Part shown: positions 9,778 through 18,695 of the stretch, piece by piece
Numbering within the stretch: position 1 is the first letter of the stretch
Layout: each line of letters starts with the position of its first letter
Assembly: GCA_047602055.1 (NCBI GenBank)
Contig: JASGIG010000001.1
Coordinates: 1,984,001-2,048,000, forward strand
Reading direction: 5' to 3'
Origin: JAODBQ01 sp047602055
Lineage (GTDB): Bacteria; Actinomycetota; Acidimicrobiia; Acidimicrobiales; Ilumatobacteraceae
Length of the DNA stretch: 64,000 nucleotides
The notes under the pieces: model-generated
What the model was told of the DNA's origin: nothing
Databases searched by the model: none
The model's input: only the letters and a program-made list of their open reading frames with translations
Made by a program: the position numbers and the translations under genes

Positions 9778-9784
9778 CGTCGCG

Positions 9785-10069
9785 ATGAGGACCGCGACGT
9801 TGCGCGAGCTGAACAACGGCAGCAGCGCGCTCGCCCGTGCCGCCCAGGCCGGTGAGACCGTCGTGATCACCGATCGCGGCACGCCGATCGCCGACATCGT
9901 CCCCCACCGCGGGCTGCCCGCTGCGGTCACCCGGCAGGACGGCGACGCCATGTTCCGCCGGCTGTGGGTGCTGGGCGTGGACGAGCAGACGTACGCCACG
10001 TGGCGCACGGACCTCGACGAGGTGGTCGACCCGTACCTGGACGATGACCCGTACGACCGCCGCCGTTGA
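9785..10069 (+). CDS. Phd/YefM-family antitoxin
   Basis: A 94-residue protein. Its N-terminus (MRTATLRELNNGSSALARAA, then GETVVITDRGTPIADIVP) is the Phd/YefM DNA-binding fold, and the acidic C-terminal tail (LDEVVDPYLDDDPYD) is the likely toxin-wrapping segment. It should neutralise the overlapping PIN toxin and repress the operon at the palindrome 20 bp upstream. ATG 9785 is chosen over upstream codons because the operator and -10 lie just before it. The two genes overlap by 26 bp. Confidence 0.85.
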   Translation: MRTATLRELNNGSSALARAAQAGETVVITDRGTPIADIVPHRGLPAAVTRQDGDAMFRRLWVLGVDEQTYATWRTDLDEVVDPYLDDDPYDRRR

Positions 10070-10478
10070 GACGACGGGCGTGCTCGACACGTCCGTCGTC
10101 GTCGACGCTGCGGCGGGTCGGGTCGAGCTGGCAGAACTGCCCGACTCGTGGTGGATCACGACCATCACCCTCGGCGAGCTGTCCGCCGGACCATTGGTCG
10201 CGCGGTCACCTGGCGATCGGGCGCGACGTCAGGCGGTGCTGCAGGAGATCGAGGCGCAGTGCGCCGGCTCGGTCTTGGCGTACGACGAGGTCGCCGCCCG
10301 CGCCTACGGGCGGGTGATCGCCGACGTCCGTCGTGCCGGGCGCCAGCCGAGGCGACGCACCGCCGACCTGATGATCGCCGCGATCGCCATCGCTCGCGGG
10401 CTACCCCTGTACACGACCGACGCGGCCGACGTCCGCGGCATCTCCGGACTGCAGGTCGTCGCCGTGAAGGCGCAGTGA
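10044..10478 (+). CDS. VapC-like PIN-domain toxin
   Basis: A 144-residue PIN-fold ribonuclease. The conserved acidic residues are visible: Asp in GVLDTSVVVDA, Glu in LGELSAG, and Asp in TADLMIAAIA, followed by LYTTDAADV. VapC toxins cleave specific tRNA or rRNA in a Mg-dependent way; the target here is unknown. ATG 10044 gives a 26-bp overlap with the antitoxin. A GTG at 10080 is a possible alternative start closer to the domain. Confidence 0.85.
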   Translation: MTRTTAAVETTGVLDTSVVVDAAAGRVELAELPDSWWITTITLGELSAGPLVARSPGDRARRQAVLQEIEAQCAGSVLAYDEVAARAYGRVIADVRRAGRQPRRRTADLMIAAIAIARGLPLYTTDAADVRGISGLQVVAVKAQ

Positions 10479-10598
10479 CATCACGCGGCGCCCGCCACCA
10501 ATCCGGGCGGTCAGTTGGCGACGAGTCGCGTCATCTCGATGCGGTACACGTCGCCGTCCCGTCCGCCCGGCGTGAACCTCCCCGATGTCGTGCCGGGC

Positions 10599-11123
10599 TC
10601 ACGGTCGCCACCGTGGCATTGCGTCGTTCGTCGACGAACCCGGCCCCCGCTCGGCGAGCAGTCGTTCGAGTCGTCGTTCGGTGCGTCGCGAGTCGAGTTG
10701 GGTCTTGACGTTGTCCGTCGTGGCCCAGCCGGCTCGCAGGTAGACGGTGATCGCCCGCTCGTTGTCGTCGAGGACCCAGAGCTCGACGACCGTGGAGCCT
10801 GCTGCGTCGGCGTGTCTGGCCACGTGGTCGAGCAGGCGGGTGGCGACGCCGTCACCCCAGGCCGTTGGCGTGACCGCCAGGTAGCGGACCTCGGTCGTGT
10901 GGCCGGTGGTGATGAGAACGACGAAGCCGACGTGCTCGTCGCCACGGACGGCCAGATGCAGGGCGGCGCCGTGGTTGCCGAGCGCCGATCGCAGCCCGTG
11001 CAGCTTCTCGACAGCCGGGCGGGGTTCGGCGAGGCCGTCTCGCCGGGCTGTCGCGGCCGCCCAGATGTCTGCTGCTGTGGCCAGGGCGGCGTCGCTGTGG
11101 TCGTGGACGATCCGCAGGCTCAC
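10599..11123 (-). CDS. GNAT acetyltransferase
   Basis: A 174-residue acetyl-CoA-dependent N-acetyltransferase. Motif A is visible in VRYLAVTPTAWGDGVATRLL, followed by the motif B strand VELWVLDDNERAITVYLRAGW. The start is GTG 11123, which forms a 4-base GTGA overlap with the stop of the SDR gene, so the two are translationally coupled. The substrate is unknown. Confidence 0.8.
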   Translation of the reverse strand: MSLRIVHDHSDAALATAADIWAAATARRDGLAEPRPAVEKLHGLRSALGNHGAALHLAVRGDEHVGFVVLITTGHTTEVRYLAVTPTAWGDGVATRLLDHVARHADAAGSTVVELWVLDDNERAITVYLRAGWATTDNVKTQLDSRRTERRLERLLAERGPGSSTNDAMPRWRP

Positions 11124-11797
11124 CAGGAAATCTCCCCGCCGTCGAGGTCCACCAGTCGGGGACTGTCGACGTCCTGTTCCGTGGCGAGCTCGACGAGGCG
11201 GCGTGCTGCGTCCAGCGGATCGCCGTCCGCGCCGGCGCGACCCATCCCCGTTCGCAGGCTGCCGGGGTGCACGGCCCACACCCGAACTCGCGGGGCCAAC
11301 TCGTTGGCGAGGCAGACCGTCGCCATGTTCTGGGCCGCCTTGGAGATCCGATAGGCGTAGCTGGTGTCGTAGCCGCGGTATCTGCCGGCCGCTTGGTCCT
11401 GGATCGATCCGAGCCGTGAGGTGACGTTGAGCACGAGCGGGGTCGGCGCGGTCAGCAGGTTGGGCAGCACGGCACGTGTCGCGTGGATCGCGCCGCCGAC
11501 GTTGACGTCGACGACGTCGAGGAGTCGGGCGACGTCGACGCCTGCGAGCAGCGCGCCGGGCGTCCCGACGCCGGCGTTGTTGACGAGGAGGTCCAACGGG
11601 CGCTGGTGCAACGCTTCGAGGAGTGGGCTGGTGTCGTCGTCGGTGACGTCCCACTGCACACGATCGACGCTGCCTGCGCCATGGGACGTCGCTGTTCGGG
11701 ACACCGCGACGACGTCCCAGCCCGCCAGCGAGAACGCGGTGACGCACGCCGCGCCGAACCCGCGGTTCGCGCCGGTCACGAGCACCCGGCGAGTCAT
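11120..11797 (-). CDS. Short-chain dehydrogenase/reductase
   Basis: A 225-residue NAD(P)-dependent oxidoreductase of the classical SDR type. It has the cofactor motif VTGANRGFG near the N-terminus, LVNNAGVG, the Ser of NVTSRLGS and the YAYRISK active-site Tyr/Lys. Downstream residues (VWAVHPGSLRTGMG) are family-typical. MTRRVLVTGA at 11797 is the start. It forms an operon with the GNAT gene; the substrate is unknown. Confidence 0.85.
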   Translation of the reverse strand: MTRRVLVTGANRGFGAACVTAFSLAGWDVVAVSRTATSHGAGSVDRVQWDVTDDDTSPLLEALHQRPLDLLVNNAGVGTPGALLAGVDVARLLDVVDVNVGGAIHATRAVLPNLLTAPTPLVLNVTSRLGSIQDQAAGRYRGYDTSYAYRISKAAQNMATVCLANELAPRVRVWAVHPGSLRTGMGRAGADGDPLDAARRLVELATEQDVDSPRLVDLDGGEISW

Positions 11798-11839
11798 CAC
11801 CCGAACCCCGCCCGGTGAGGACGAGATCGACGACCACTG

Positions 11840-12190
11840 ATGCACGCTGACCGCCGCATGACCGAGGTTGATACCCCAAACGCCTTGCCGGCATCGACTG
11901 GGTTTCCCAACGTCGGTGACGAGGTCGCCTTGACCTCGATGCCGACGATCGACTGGCCCCGTTCGAGCACGACGTCGACCTCGCGGCCGTCGCGATCGCG
12001 GCAGTGGTGCAGGCCGGTCGGTCGCGATGACCAGCCGAGCTGAGCAGGTGGCTGCCGATCGCCGTGTCGAGCACGTCGACGTAGGACTGGCACCAGTGCC
12101 CGACTGCCGTGGACCGTTGATCACCACGGCGCGCAGACCATGGAGCACCTCCGTGGCGACGTGGATCATCCGTCGCTGGAGGTCCTCCAC
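11840..12190 (-). pseudogene. Remnant of a DUF4143-type AAA ATPase
   Basis: The minus strand first reads RRMIHVATEVLHGLRAVVINGPRQSG, a family-like N-terminus broken right at the Walker A loop. After a frame change it reads LHHCRDRDGREVDVVLERG and SIVGIEVKATSSPTLG, the C-terminal nuclease-like signature of ATP-binding DUF4143 proteins. About 300 central residues are missing, so this is an internally deleted, decayed gene. Confidence 0.6.
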
Positions 12191-12202
12191 GGGGCGATCC
12201 TC

Positions 12203-12268
12203 ATCAGGATTTGCCGGGCCTCCAACCAGGTTTTGCCGATGCCCTGATCAGGTTCTGCCGGGGTCGGC
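12203..12268. repeat. Three tandem 22-bp imperfect repeats
   Basis: Units start at 12203, 12225 and 12247, exactly 22 bp apart. Each begins with A(T/C)CAGG followed by a T-rich TTGCCG or CTGCCG block. They lie between the ATPase remnant and the molybdenum hydroxylase gene. A repeated protein-binding site or a relic of slippage are both possible. Confidence 0.55.
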
Positions 12269-12338
12269 GATGTGAACGCTTCGTGAGCGATCGGTCCGCA
12301 GCCTTCCGTCGGCGGTCGTTCTTTGACAAAATGTTCAG

Positions 12339-14942
12339 ATGGCGATCGAGCTCACGCTGAACGGGGTCCCGGTCTCGGTGCGCGACGACCACCCCCACCT
12401 CCTGGCGGCGTTGCGCGAGGAGCTCGACGTCACGTCGCCCAAGGACGGGTGCTCACCGTCGGGGCAGTGCGGGTGCTGCACGGTGATGATCGACGGCAAG
12501 GTCCAGGTGTCGTGCCAGTTCCCCGTGGCTCGCGCCGCCGGCAAGTCGGTCACCACCCTGGAAGGTGTGTCGAGCGACGAGCGGCGCCGGTTCGCCGAGG
12601 CGTTCGCCGCCTGCGGCGGGTTGCAGTGCGGGTTCTGCATCCCCGGCATCGTCATGCGCGCCAAGGCGCAGATCGACAAGAAGGGTGCCGCACTCGAACG
12701 GGCCGACATGGCCCGCCACCTCGGCGCCCACCTGTGCCGCTGCACCGGCTACGTCAAGGTGCTCGACGCCATCGACGCGGTGGCCAAGGGCACGCCGGTC
12801 GACTGCGCGCTGCCGGGCGGCGTCGGCACGAGCGGCGCCAAGTTCGAGGCCCAGGAGCTGTGCCTCGGCGACCGCGGCTACGTCGACGACCTGCGCGTCC
12901 CCGGGATGCTCCATGGCGCACTGCACCTCACCGAGCACACCCGCGCCGACATCCTGGCCATCGACACGTCCGCGGCGAAGGCTGCGCCGGGTGTCGTCGC
13001 CGTGTACACCGCCGCCGACATCCCCGGCAAGCAGTACGTCGGGATCATCTACAAGGACTGGCCGGTGATGATCGGCGAGGGCCAGCGCACGTCGTACGCC
13101 GGCGACGTGCTGGCGATCGTCGTCGCCGAGACCAAGCAGCAGGCTCGCGAGGCCGCCAAGCTCATCGACGTCACCTACGGACCGCACCGCCCGATCACCG
13201 ACCCGGTCGCGGCCATCGACGATCCGGAGATCGCCGTCTACGGCACCGACTCGAACGTGCTGTCGCGCAGCGTGTACGCCCGCGGCGACGTCGACGAGGC
13301 GCTTCGGACATCGGCGCACACCGTCCACGAGGTGTTCCAGACCCAGCGGATCGAGCACGCCTTCCTCGAGCCGGAGAGCACGCTCGCGGTGCCGAGCGAC
13401 GACGGGCACTCGTTGCACGTCTACTCGGGTGGGCAGGGCGTGTGGGACGACCGGGACCAGATCGCCTCGCTGCTGGGCATCGAGACCGACCAGGTCACCG
13501 TCGAGCTGGTCTCCAACGGTGGGGCGTTCGGCGGCAAGGAGGACATGAGCAACCAGGGGCAGACGGCGCTCGCCGCCTGGCTCCTGAAGCGCCCGGTGAA
13601 GTGCACGCTGTCGCGCGAGGAGAGCTTCCTGGTGCACGCCAAGCGCCACCCGATCCGGCTGGAGTACTGGGCGGGATGCGACGCCGACGGGCGCCTGACG
13701 GCGCTGAAGGTCCGTGGCATCGGCGACTCCGGCTCGTACGCCAGCGTCGGGATGAAGGTCCTGGAGCGCGCCGCCGGTCACGCCAGCGGGCCGTACCGGG
13801 TGCCGGCGATCGACGTCGAGTGCCTCGCGGTGCGCACCAACAACCCGGTGTGCGGGGCGTTCCGCGGCTTCGGCGCGAACCAGGCGCAGTTCGCCATGGA
13901 GGGCGTGATCGACCGCCTCGCCGCCGCCGCCGGCATCGACGGCTGGGAGATGCGCAACCGCAACGTGATCAAGCCCGGCGAGGTGTGGGGCCCCGGCCAG
14001 ATCATGGACGACGGCTGTCTTGGCGCCACCGAGTGCCTGCAGCGGGCCAAGCCACACGTCGACGCGGCGCGCGCCGCGGGGCGTGCGGTCGGCATCGGCC
14101 TCGGGCTGAAGAACTCGGGGCTCGGCAACGGGCTGCGCGAGGTCACCGGCGGCGTCGTCCACTTCCACGACGCCGGCCCCGACGGCAGCGGGCTGTCCGG
14201 CACCGGCACGATCGAGGTCCGCCACGGGTTCACCGAGATGGGCCAGGGCGTGCACACCGTCGCCCTCCAGGTCGCCGTCGAGGAGTTGGGCGTCGACCCG
14301 GCGCGCATCAAGGTGATCGTCGACACCACCCGCGAGATCGGCTTCGGCCAGACCACCGGCAGCCGCGGCACGCTGATGGCCGCGGCCGCGGTGCAGAAAG
14401 CCTGCCAGGCCGCGCTCGCCGCCGGTTGCACGCCGGGCGTCGACCACATCGCCGAGCACGTCGTCGACTGGACCCAGAAGCTCGGCGACCCGAACGTCCC
14501 GAACCCGACCATCCACGCCGCGTTCGGCTTCGCCGTGCAGGTCGTCGTCGCCGTCCCGGAGACCGGCGCGATCGACAAGGTGGTCGCCATCCACGACGTC
14601 GGCCGGGCCGTCAACCCGCGCCTGTGCGAGGGCCAGATCGAGGGAGCCGTGCACATGGGCCTCGGCTACGCGCTCACCGAGGACTTCCCGTCCGACGAGC
14701 GTGGCTTCCCGACGAACAAGACGCTGCGCAGCCTCGGCATCCTGCGCGCCAAGGACGTCCCGCCGATCGAGGTCGAGCTGGTCGAGTGCCCGCAGCCGAA
14801 GGCGGCCTACGGCGTCAAGGGGGTCGGCGAGATCGGCCTCGTACCGACCGCCGGCGCGGTGGCCGCGGCGCTGCACGAGGTCGACGGTGTCTGGCGTACG
14901 ACCCTGCCGATGCGGAGCTCGGCCACCGCCGGCGAGGAGTAG
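12339..14942 (+). CDS. Molybdenum hydroxylase (xanthine dehydrogenase/aldehyde oxidoreductase family)
   Basis: An 867-residue single-chain enzyme. The N-terminal ferredoxin-like domain binds one 2Fe-2S cluster (C38, C44, C47 in CSPSGQCGCC, then VSCQFP). The all-helical second 2Fe-2S domain has LQCGFCIPGIVM and LCRCTGY. The molybdopterin domains cover residues about 170-860, and the catalytic Glu is probably E831 in VKGVGEIGL. There is no FAD domain, so the layout is like Desulfovibrio Mop aldehyde oxidoreductase and the selenium-dependent xanthine dehydrogenase group. No Mo-cofactor sulfurase or insertion gene is nearby. The substrate (purine, aldehyde or N-heterocycle) cannot be fixed from sequence alone. 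Confidence 0.85.
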   Translation: MAIELTLNGVPVSVRDDHPHLLAALREELDVTSPKDGCSPSGQCGCCTVMIDGKVQVSCQFPVARAAGKSVTTLEGVSSDERRRFAEAFAACGGLQCGFCIPGIVMRAKAQIDKKGAALERADMARHLGAHLCRCTGYVKVLDAIDAVAKGTPVDCALPGGVGTSGAKFEAQELCLGDRGYVDDLRVPGMLHGALHLTEHTRADILAIDTSAAKAAPGVVAVYTAADIPGKQYVGIIYKDWPVMIGEGQRTSYAGDVLAIVVAETKQQAREAAKLIDVTYGPHRPITDPVAAIDDPEIAVYGTDSNVLSRSVYARGDVDEALRTSAHTVHEVFQTQRIEHAFLEPESTLAVPSDDGHSLHVYSGGQGVWDDRDQIASLLGIETDQVTVELVSNGGAFGGKEDMSNQGQTALAAWLLKRPVKCTLSREESFLVHAKRHPIRLEYWAGCDADGRLTALKVRGIGDSGSYASVGMKVLERAAGHASGPYRVPAIDVECLAVRTNNPVCGAFRGFGANQAQFAMEGVIDRLAAAAGIDGWEMRNRNVIKPGEVWGPGQIMDDGCLGATECLQRAKPHVDAARAAGRAVGIGLGLKNSGLGNGLREVTGGVVHFHDAGPDGSGLSGTGTIEVRHGFTEMGQGVHTVALQVAVEELGVDPARIKVIVDTTREIGFGQTTGSRGTLMAAAAVQKACQAALAAGCTPGVDHIAEHVVDWTQKLGDPNVPNPTIHAAFGFAVQVVVAVPETGAIDKVVAIHDVGRAVNPRLCEGQIEGAVHMGLGYALTEDFPSDERGFPTNKTLRSLGILRAKDVPPIEVELVECPQPKAAYGVKGVGEIGLVPTAGAVAAALHEVDGVWRTTLPMRSSATAGEE

Positions 14943-14952
14943 CGTCCCCGGC

Positions 14953-15768
14953 GTGGGGACTCCTGAGGAATCCGCGGTCCGCTTCGCCGGGCAGATCCCG
15001 GAGCTGTACGACACGTTGCTCGTCCCGATGCTGTTCGACCCGTACGCGGTCGACGTCTGCTCGCGGGTGCAGCTCGCCGAGGGTTCGCTGCTCGAGGTCG
15101 CCGCCGGCACCGGGGCGGTCACCCGCCGTTTGGCCGCGGCGCTGCCCGAGACCGTGACGATCGTTGCCACCGACCTGAACCAGCCGATGCTCGACCGCGC
15201 CGCGGCGCGCGGCACGACCCGCCCGGTGACGTGGCGCCAGGCCGACGCGATGGCGCTGCCGTTCGACGACGCCTCGTTCGACGTGGTGGTCTGCCAGTTC
15301 GGGGCGATGTTCTTCCCCGACAAGGCGACCGCCTACGCGTCGGTGCGTCGAGTGCTGCGACCCGGCGGGCGGTTCGTGTTCGACGTGTGGGGGCCGATCG
15401 ACGACAGCCCGCTGGCGGCCTGCGTGCGCGACGCCCTCGCCGACGTGTTCGACGACCCGCCGCAGTTCCTGGCGCGGGTGCCGCACGGGTACCACGACCC
15501 GGTGCGGATCGCCGCCGACCTCGCCGCCGGCGGGTTCGCCGCGCCGCCGCAGATCGACGTCGTCGACCTGCGCTGCCGGGCGGCCAGCGCCGCGGAGGCG
15601 TCGACGGCGTTCTGCTACGGCACCCCGACGCGCAACGACGTCGAGGCCCGCGACCCAGCCGCGCTGGACCGTGTCGCCGAGCGGGTGACGGCGTTGATCA
15701 CCGAGCGCTTCGGGGCCACCGACGTCGACGCCCCGATGCGCGCCCTCGTCGTCACCGTCGAAGCCTGA
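14953..15768 (+). CDS. SAM-dependent class I methyltransferase
   Basis: A 271-residue protein of the UbiE/Methyltransf_11 type. Motif I is LLEVAAGTGAVTRRL, the acidic loop is VATDLNQPML, followed by ADAMALPFDDASFDVVVCQFGAMFF. The start is GTG 14953, 10 bp after the molybdenum hydroxylase stop, so the pair may be one transcript. The substrate is unknown. Confidence 0.82.
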   Translation: MGTPEESAVRFAGQIPELYDTLLVPMLFDPYAVDVCSRVQLAEGSLLEVAAGTGAVTRRLAAALPETVTIVATDLNQPMLDRAAARGTTRPVTWRQADAMALPFDDASFDVVVCQFGAMFFPDKATAYASVRRVLRPGGRFVFDVWGPIDDSPLAACVRDALADVFDDPPQFLARVPHGYHDPVRIAADLAAGGFAAPPQIDVVDLRCRAASAAEASTAFCYGTPTRNDVEARDPAALDRVAERVTALITERFGATDVDAPMRALVVTVEA

Positions 15769-15786
15769 CCTGCCCGGGCAGCCGGC

Positions 15787-15838
15787 GGTTCGTGTCGCCG
15801 CACAGACGGCACGTGCACCTTGTGCGGCGACACAAACC
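15787..15838. terminator. Convergent stem-loop (family B repeat)
   Basis: The arms GGTTCGTGTCGCCGCACA (15787-15804) and TGTGCGGCGACACAAACC (15821-15838) pair with one mismatch around a 16-nt loop. It lies between convergent genes and abuts the alkB stop codon. A related copy lies at 48746. It probably ends transcription from both sides, though no U-tract is seen. Confidence 0.6.
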
Positions 15839-16489
15839 TCAGCGGCGGCCGAACTCTCGGCGGTCGTAGAAGCTCGGGGCGGTGTCGGGGCGGCCGCGCT
15901 TGGACGTCCAGCGCCACTGCACCGACACGCGGTCGCGCATCGCCTGGGTCGACTTGGGGACTGCGTGCAGCCAGTCGCGCTGGCAGCGCCCGCCCATCAC
16001 CAGCAGGTCGCCGCTGGCGGGGGACAGGTCGGTCGCGCCGGCGTACGAGTCGTCGGAGTTGTCTCGCTGGCCCCGGCCCGAGTTGGGCTTGACGACGAAC
16101 GGGCGTTGCTGACCGAGGGTGAGCACGCCGATCACCGTGTCGTCCAACCACTTCAGCTGACGGTCGCGGTGCCAGCCGACGCTGTCGCGCTCGTTGCGGT
16201 ACCTGGCCAGGGCGAGGCCGTCGAACATCACCCGGTAGCGGCGCTGGATCCAGTCCTGGGCCTCGACCAGCGCCGGGTGGCGGCCGGCGCCACGTTGCAT
16301 CGCCCCGAGGCGCGGCTCGGGGACGTACTTCTCGTAGCGGAACACCTGGCCCTGCACCCACGACGCCGACACCAGCAACTCGGCGCACAGCGCGTCGGCG
16401 TCGGCCACCGGCATGAAGCCGCGGACGACGTCGATCCACGAGCCCTCGTCCAGCGCCATCCGCTCCACGATGGGCGCAGCGATGATCAT
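15839..16489 (-). CDS. alkB: AlkB-like 2-oxoglutarate/Fe(II) dioxygenase
   Basis: A 216-residue enzyme with the AlkB core. RYRNERDSVGWHRD carries the iron ligands H107 and D109, WLHAVPK supplies H175, and RDRVSVQWRW carries the 2-oxoglutarate-binding arginines. The family directly reverses alkylation damage (1-methyladenine, 3-methylcytosine) by oxidative demethylation. The start is supported by TACGCT (complement of 16497-16502) 8 nt upstream. No Ada-type regulator is adjacent. Confidence 0.87.
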   Translation of the reverse strand: MIIAAPIVERMALDEGSWIDVVRGFMPVADADALCAELLVSASWVQGQVFRYEKYVPEPRLGAMQRGAGRHPALVEAQDWIQRRYRVMFDGLALARYRNERDSVGWHRDRQLKWLDDTVIGVLTLGQQRPFVVKPNSGRGQRDNSDDSYAGATDLSPASGDLLVMGGRCQRDWLHAVPKSTQAMRDRVSVQWRWTSKRGRPDTAPSFYDRREFGRR

Positions 16490-16560
16490 CCGAGCGAGCG
16501 TACGACGCCGCCGCTCGGGTCCGCACGAGTCGCAGTCCCCGACCGGCGAAGATGGTCCCC

Positions 16561-17583
16561 ATGAGCAGCGTCACCCCGGGCCTCGTGTGCGGCCATCACC
16601 ACCTGTACTCGACGCTGGCGCGGGGGATGCCGGCGCCGCCGAAGCAGCCGACGACGTTCCTGGACGTGCTCGAGCAGATCTGGTGGCGGCTCGACGTCGC
16701 GCTCGACGCCGAGATGATCCGCTGGTCGGCGATGCTCGGCGCGGTCGAGGCGCTGCAGTGCGGGACGACGGCGATCGTCGACCACCACGAGTCGCCGTCG
16801 TGCATCGAGGGCAGCCTCACCGTGCTGGCCGACGCCTGCGCCGAGGTCGGCGTGCGGCTGAGCACCGCCTACGGCGTCACCGACCGCCACGGACCCGACG
16901 GCGCCCGTCGCGGCCTGGCCGAGAACGAGCGCTACCTGCGCGAGGGCGGCCGGGGGATGGTCGGCGTCCACGCCGCGTTCACCTGCTCGGACGACACGCT
17001 GCAGTCAGCCGCCGGCCTGGCCCGCGACCTCGGCGTCGGCGTGCACGTCCATGTCGCCGAGGGGCCCGACGACGTCGCCGCCGGTACCCGCCTCGAACGG
17101 TTGGCGCAGGACGACTGGCTGCTGGTCCACTGCGTCCACCTCGACCGGTCGTTGCCCGGCACGATCGCCCACAACCCGCGCTCGAACATGAACAATGCGG
17201 TCGGCTACGCCCGCCCGGCGCGCTGGGCGAACCGTGTCGTGCTCGGCACCGACGGGATCGGTGCCGACATGCTGGAGGAGGCCCGGCTGGCCTACGTCGC
17301 ACTGCGCGCCGACGATCTGACGGCGAGCCCGGACGCCGTGTGGGCCTGGCTCGACGCCGGCTACGCGTTCTTCCCGGAGGCCCGCGACGACCGGGTGACG
17401 TGGAGCTACGACCATGCCGACAGCGGCTGGCACGTCGCCTTCACGCCCGGGGTGCGCGCCCTCGACGTCGTCACCGGCGGCGGCGAGGTGCTGCTGCGCG
17501 ACGGTCGCCCGACACGCGTCGACCTCGACGAGGTCAGGGCCAAGGCCGCCGAGCAGGCCGCCCGTCTGTTCTCGCGACTGTGA
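16561..17583 (+). CDS. SsnA-like amidohydrolase, short N-terminus
   Basis: A 340-residue metal-dependent hydrolase. The metal motif is PGLVCGHHHLYS at the very start, then GVHAAFTC, the GVHVHVAEG histidines and VLGTDGIGADM. It resembles the SsnA/guanine-deaminase-like branch. Normally about 55-60 residues of beta-sandwich precede the PGL-HxH motif; here the protein begins at MSSVTPGLVC, and the AlkB gene starts only 72 bp away, so there is no room for more. It is either a trimmed but active barrel or a 5'-truncated gene. Confidence 0.75.
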   Translation: MSSVTPGLVCGHHHLYSTLARGMPAPPKQPTTFLDVLEQIWWRLDVALDAEMIRWSAMLGAVEALQCGTTAIVDHHESPSCIEGSLTVLADACAEVGVRLSTAYGVTDRHGPDGARRGLAENERYLREGGRGMVGVHAAFTCSDDTLQSAAGLARDLGVGVHVHVAEGPDDVAAGTRLERLAQDDWLLVHCVHLDRSLPGTIAHNPRSNMNNAVGYARPARWANRVVLGTDGIGADMLEEARLAYVALRADDLTASPDAVWAWLDAGYAFFPEARDDRVTWSYDHADSGWHVAFTPGVRALDVVTGGGEVLLRDGRPTRVDLDEVRAKAAEQAARLFSRL

Positions 17584-17637
17584 CTGATCTGCAGCTCGAC
17601 GAACGATGCCGCTGACCCGCCGCCACGAAGGCGGCGG

Positions 17638-17657
17638 CCCGGCCGTCGCCGGCCGGG
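17638..17657. terminator. GC-rich hairpin between convergent genes
   Basis: CCCGGCCG and CGGCCGGG form an 8-bp perfect stem around TCGC. A shorter AGCAG/CTGCT hairpin resembling the family C repeat follows up to the minus-strand stop codon at 17688. It is probably a bidirectional terminator. Confidence 0.5.
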
Positions 17658-17687
17658 AGCAGCTCTGCTGCGACCGAGGCTCGAACG

Positions 17688-18659
17688 TCAGAGCGAGCCG
17701 AGGAAGTCCAAGAGGGCGGCGTTGACCTCGGCGGGACGTTCCTGCTGGGTCCAGTGGCCGCAGCCGGGGAGCATGATCGGTGGGCGCAGGTTGGGGACGA
17801 ACTGCGCCATCGTGTCCAGCGCCTCGGGCATCATGTCGAGCACCGGCTCCAGCTCGCCGTAGACGAACAGCGCCGGCTGGTTGACCTTGACCCCGTTGAA
17901 CGCGCCGCTCAACGCCCACGTCGTGTCGGCACTGCGGTACCACGACAGGCCGCCTCGGAACCCGGTCCGCTCGAACTCGCCGACGTAGAACGCCAGGTCC
18001 TCGTCGGTCATCCACGCCGGCTGGGCGTCCGGCTGGCTGAGGTGCTCGAACACGGTGCCGGGCCGGGTGCCGCCGGCCAGCGCCTCGAACGGGCGGCGCG
18101 GCGAGTCGCCGCTCAGCGAGTGGAAGAAGCCGCGGAGGAACGGCTCGACCGCACCCTCCAGCTCGGCCTCGGCGCGGCCGGGCTCCTGGAAGTGCAGGAA
18201 GTAGAACCAGGTGTCGCCCATCCCGGCCTTCATGCCCTCGGTGGTGGCCACCTCGCCGGGTGGGGCGAAGGGGACGCCGAGGGCGGCGATCGCCCGGAAG
18301 CGATCGGGGCGCAGCTGCGCCGCCGCCCAGGTCGGCGGGGTGCCCCAGTCGTGGCCGACGATCACGGCCTGGTCGACGTCGAGCGCGTCGAGGATGCCGA
18401 TGAGGTCGCCGACGACGTGCACGGTGCTGTAGGCGTGCGGGTCGGTCGGCTTGCTGGTGCGCCCGTAGCCGCGCATGTCGGGGGCGAGCACGCGGTAGCC
18501 GGCGTCGCCGAGGGCGGCCAGCTGGTGGCGCCACGAGTACCAGCTCTCCGGGAAGCCGTGGTTGCACAGCACCACGGGACCGTCGGACGGCCCGGACTCG
18601 ACCACGTGCAGGTTGATGCCGTTGGCGGTGATGCGATGCGTGCGCAGGTCGTTCCCCAT
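17688..18659 (-). CDS. Alpha/beta hydrolase, epoxide hydrolase-like
   Basis: A 323-residue alpha/beta-fold enzyme. HGFPESWYSWR gives the HGxP oxyanion motif, GHDWGT the nucleophile D104, and GCGHWTQQE the catalytic His at about 302. These match soluble epoxide hydrolases that open epoxides to diols through an Asp ester; haloacetate dehalogenases share the Asp nucleophile. The start is supported by TATGAT (complement of 18668-18673) 9 nt upstream. It is divergent from the ICL/PEP-mutase gene. Confidence 0.85.
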   Translation of the reverse strand: MGNDLRTHRITANGINLHVVESGPSDGPVVLCNHGFPESWYSWRHQLAALGDAGYRVLAPDMRGYGRTSKPTDPHAYSTVHVVGDLIGILDALDVDQAVIVGHDWGTPPTWAAAQLRPDRFRAIAALGVPFAPPGEVATTEGMKAGMGDTWFYFLHFQEPGRAEAELEGAVEPFLRGFFHSLSGDSPRRPFEALAGGTRPGTVFEHLSQPDAQPAWMTDEDLAFYVGEFERTGFRGGLSWYRSADTTWALSGAFNGVKVNQPALFVYGELEPVLDMMPEALDTMAQFVPNLRPPIMLPGCGHWTQQERPAEVNAALLDFLGSL

Positions 18660-18695
18660 GCCGCGGGATCATACGCAGCTGGCAGGCTGGCGGAC

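Noticed and set aside
12323..12339. TTGACA at 12323-12328 as a -35 for the molybdenum hydroxylase gene
   Set aside because: Only 10 bp before the ATG, so it cannot be a -35 for this gene; no matching -10 was found.
12453..15323. A 956-codon minus-strand frame
   Set aside because: Shadow of the molybdenum hydroxylase and methyltransferase genes.
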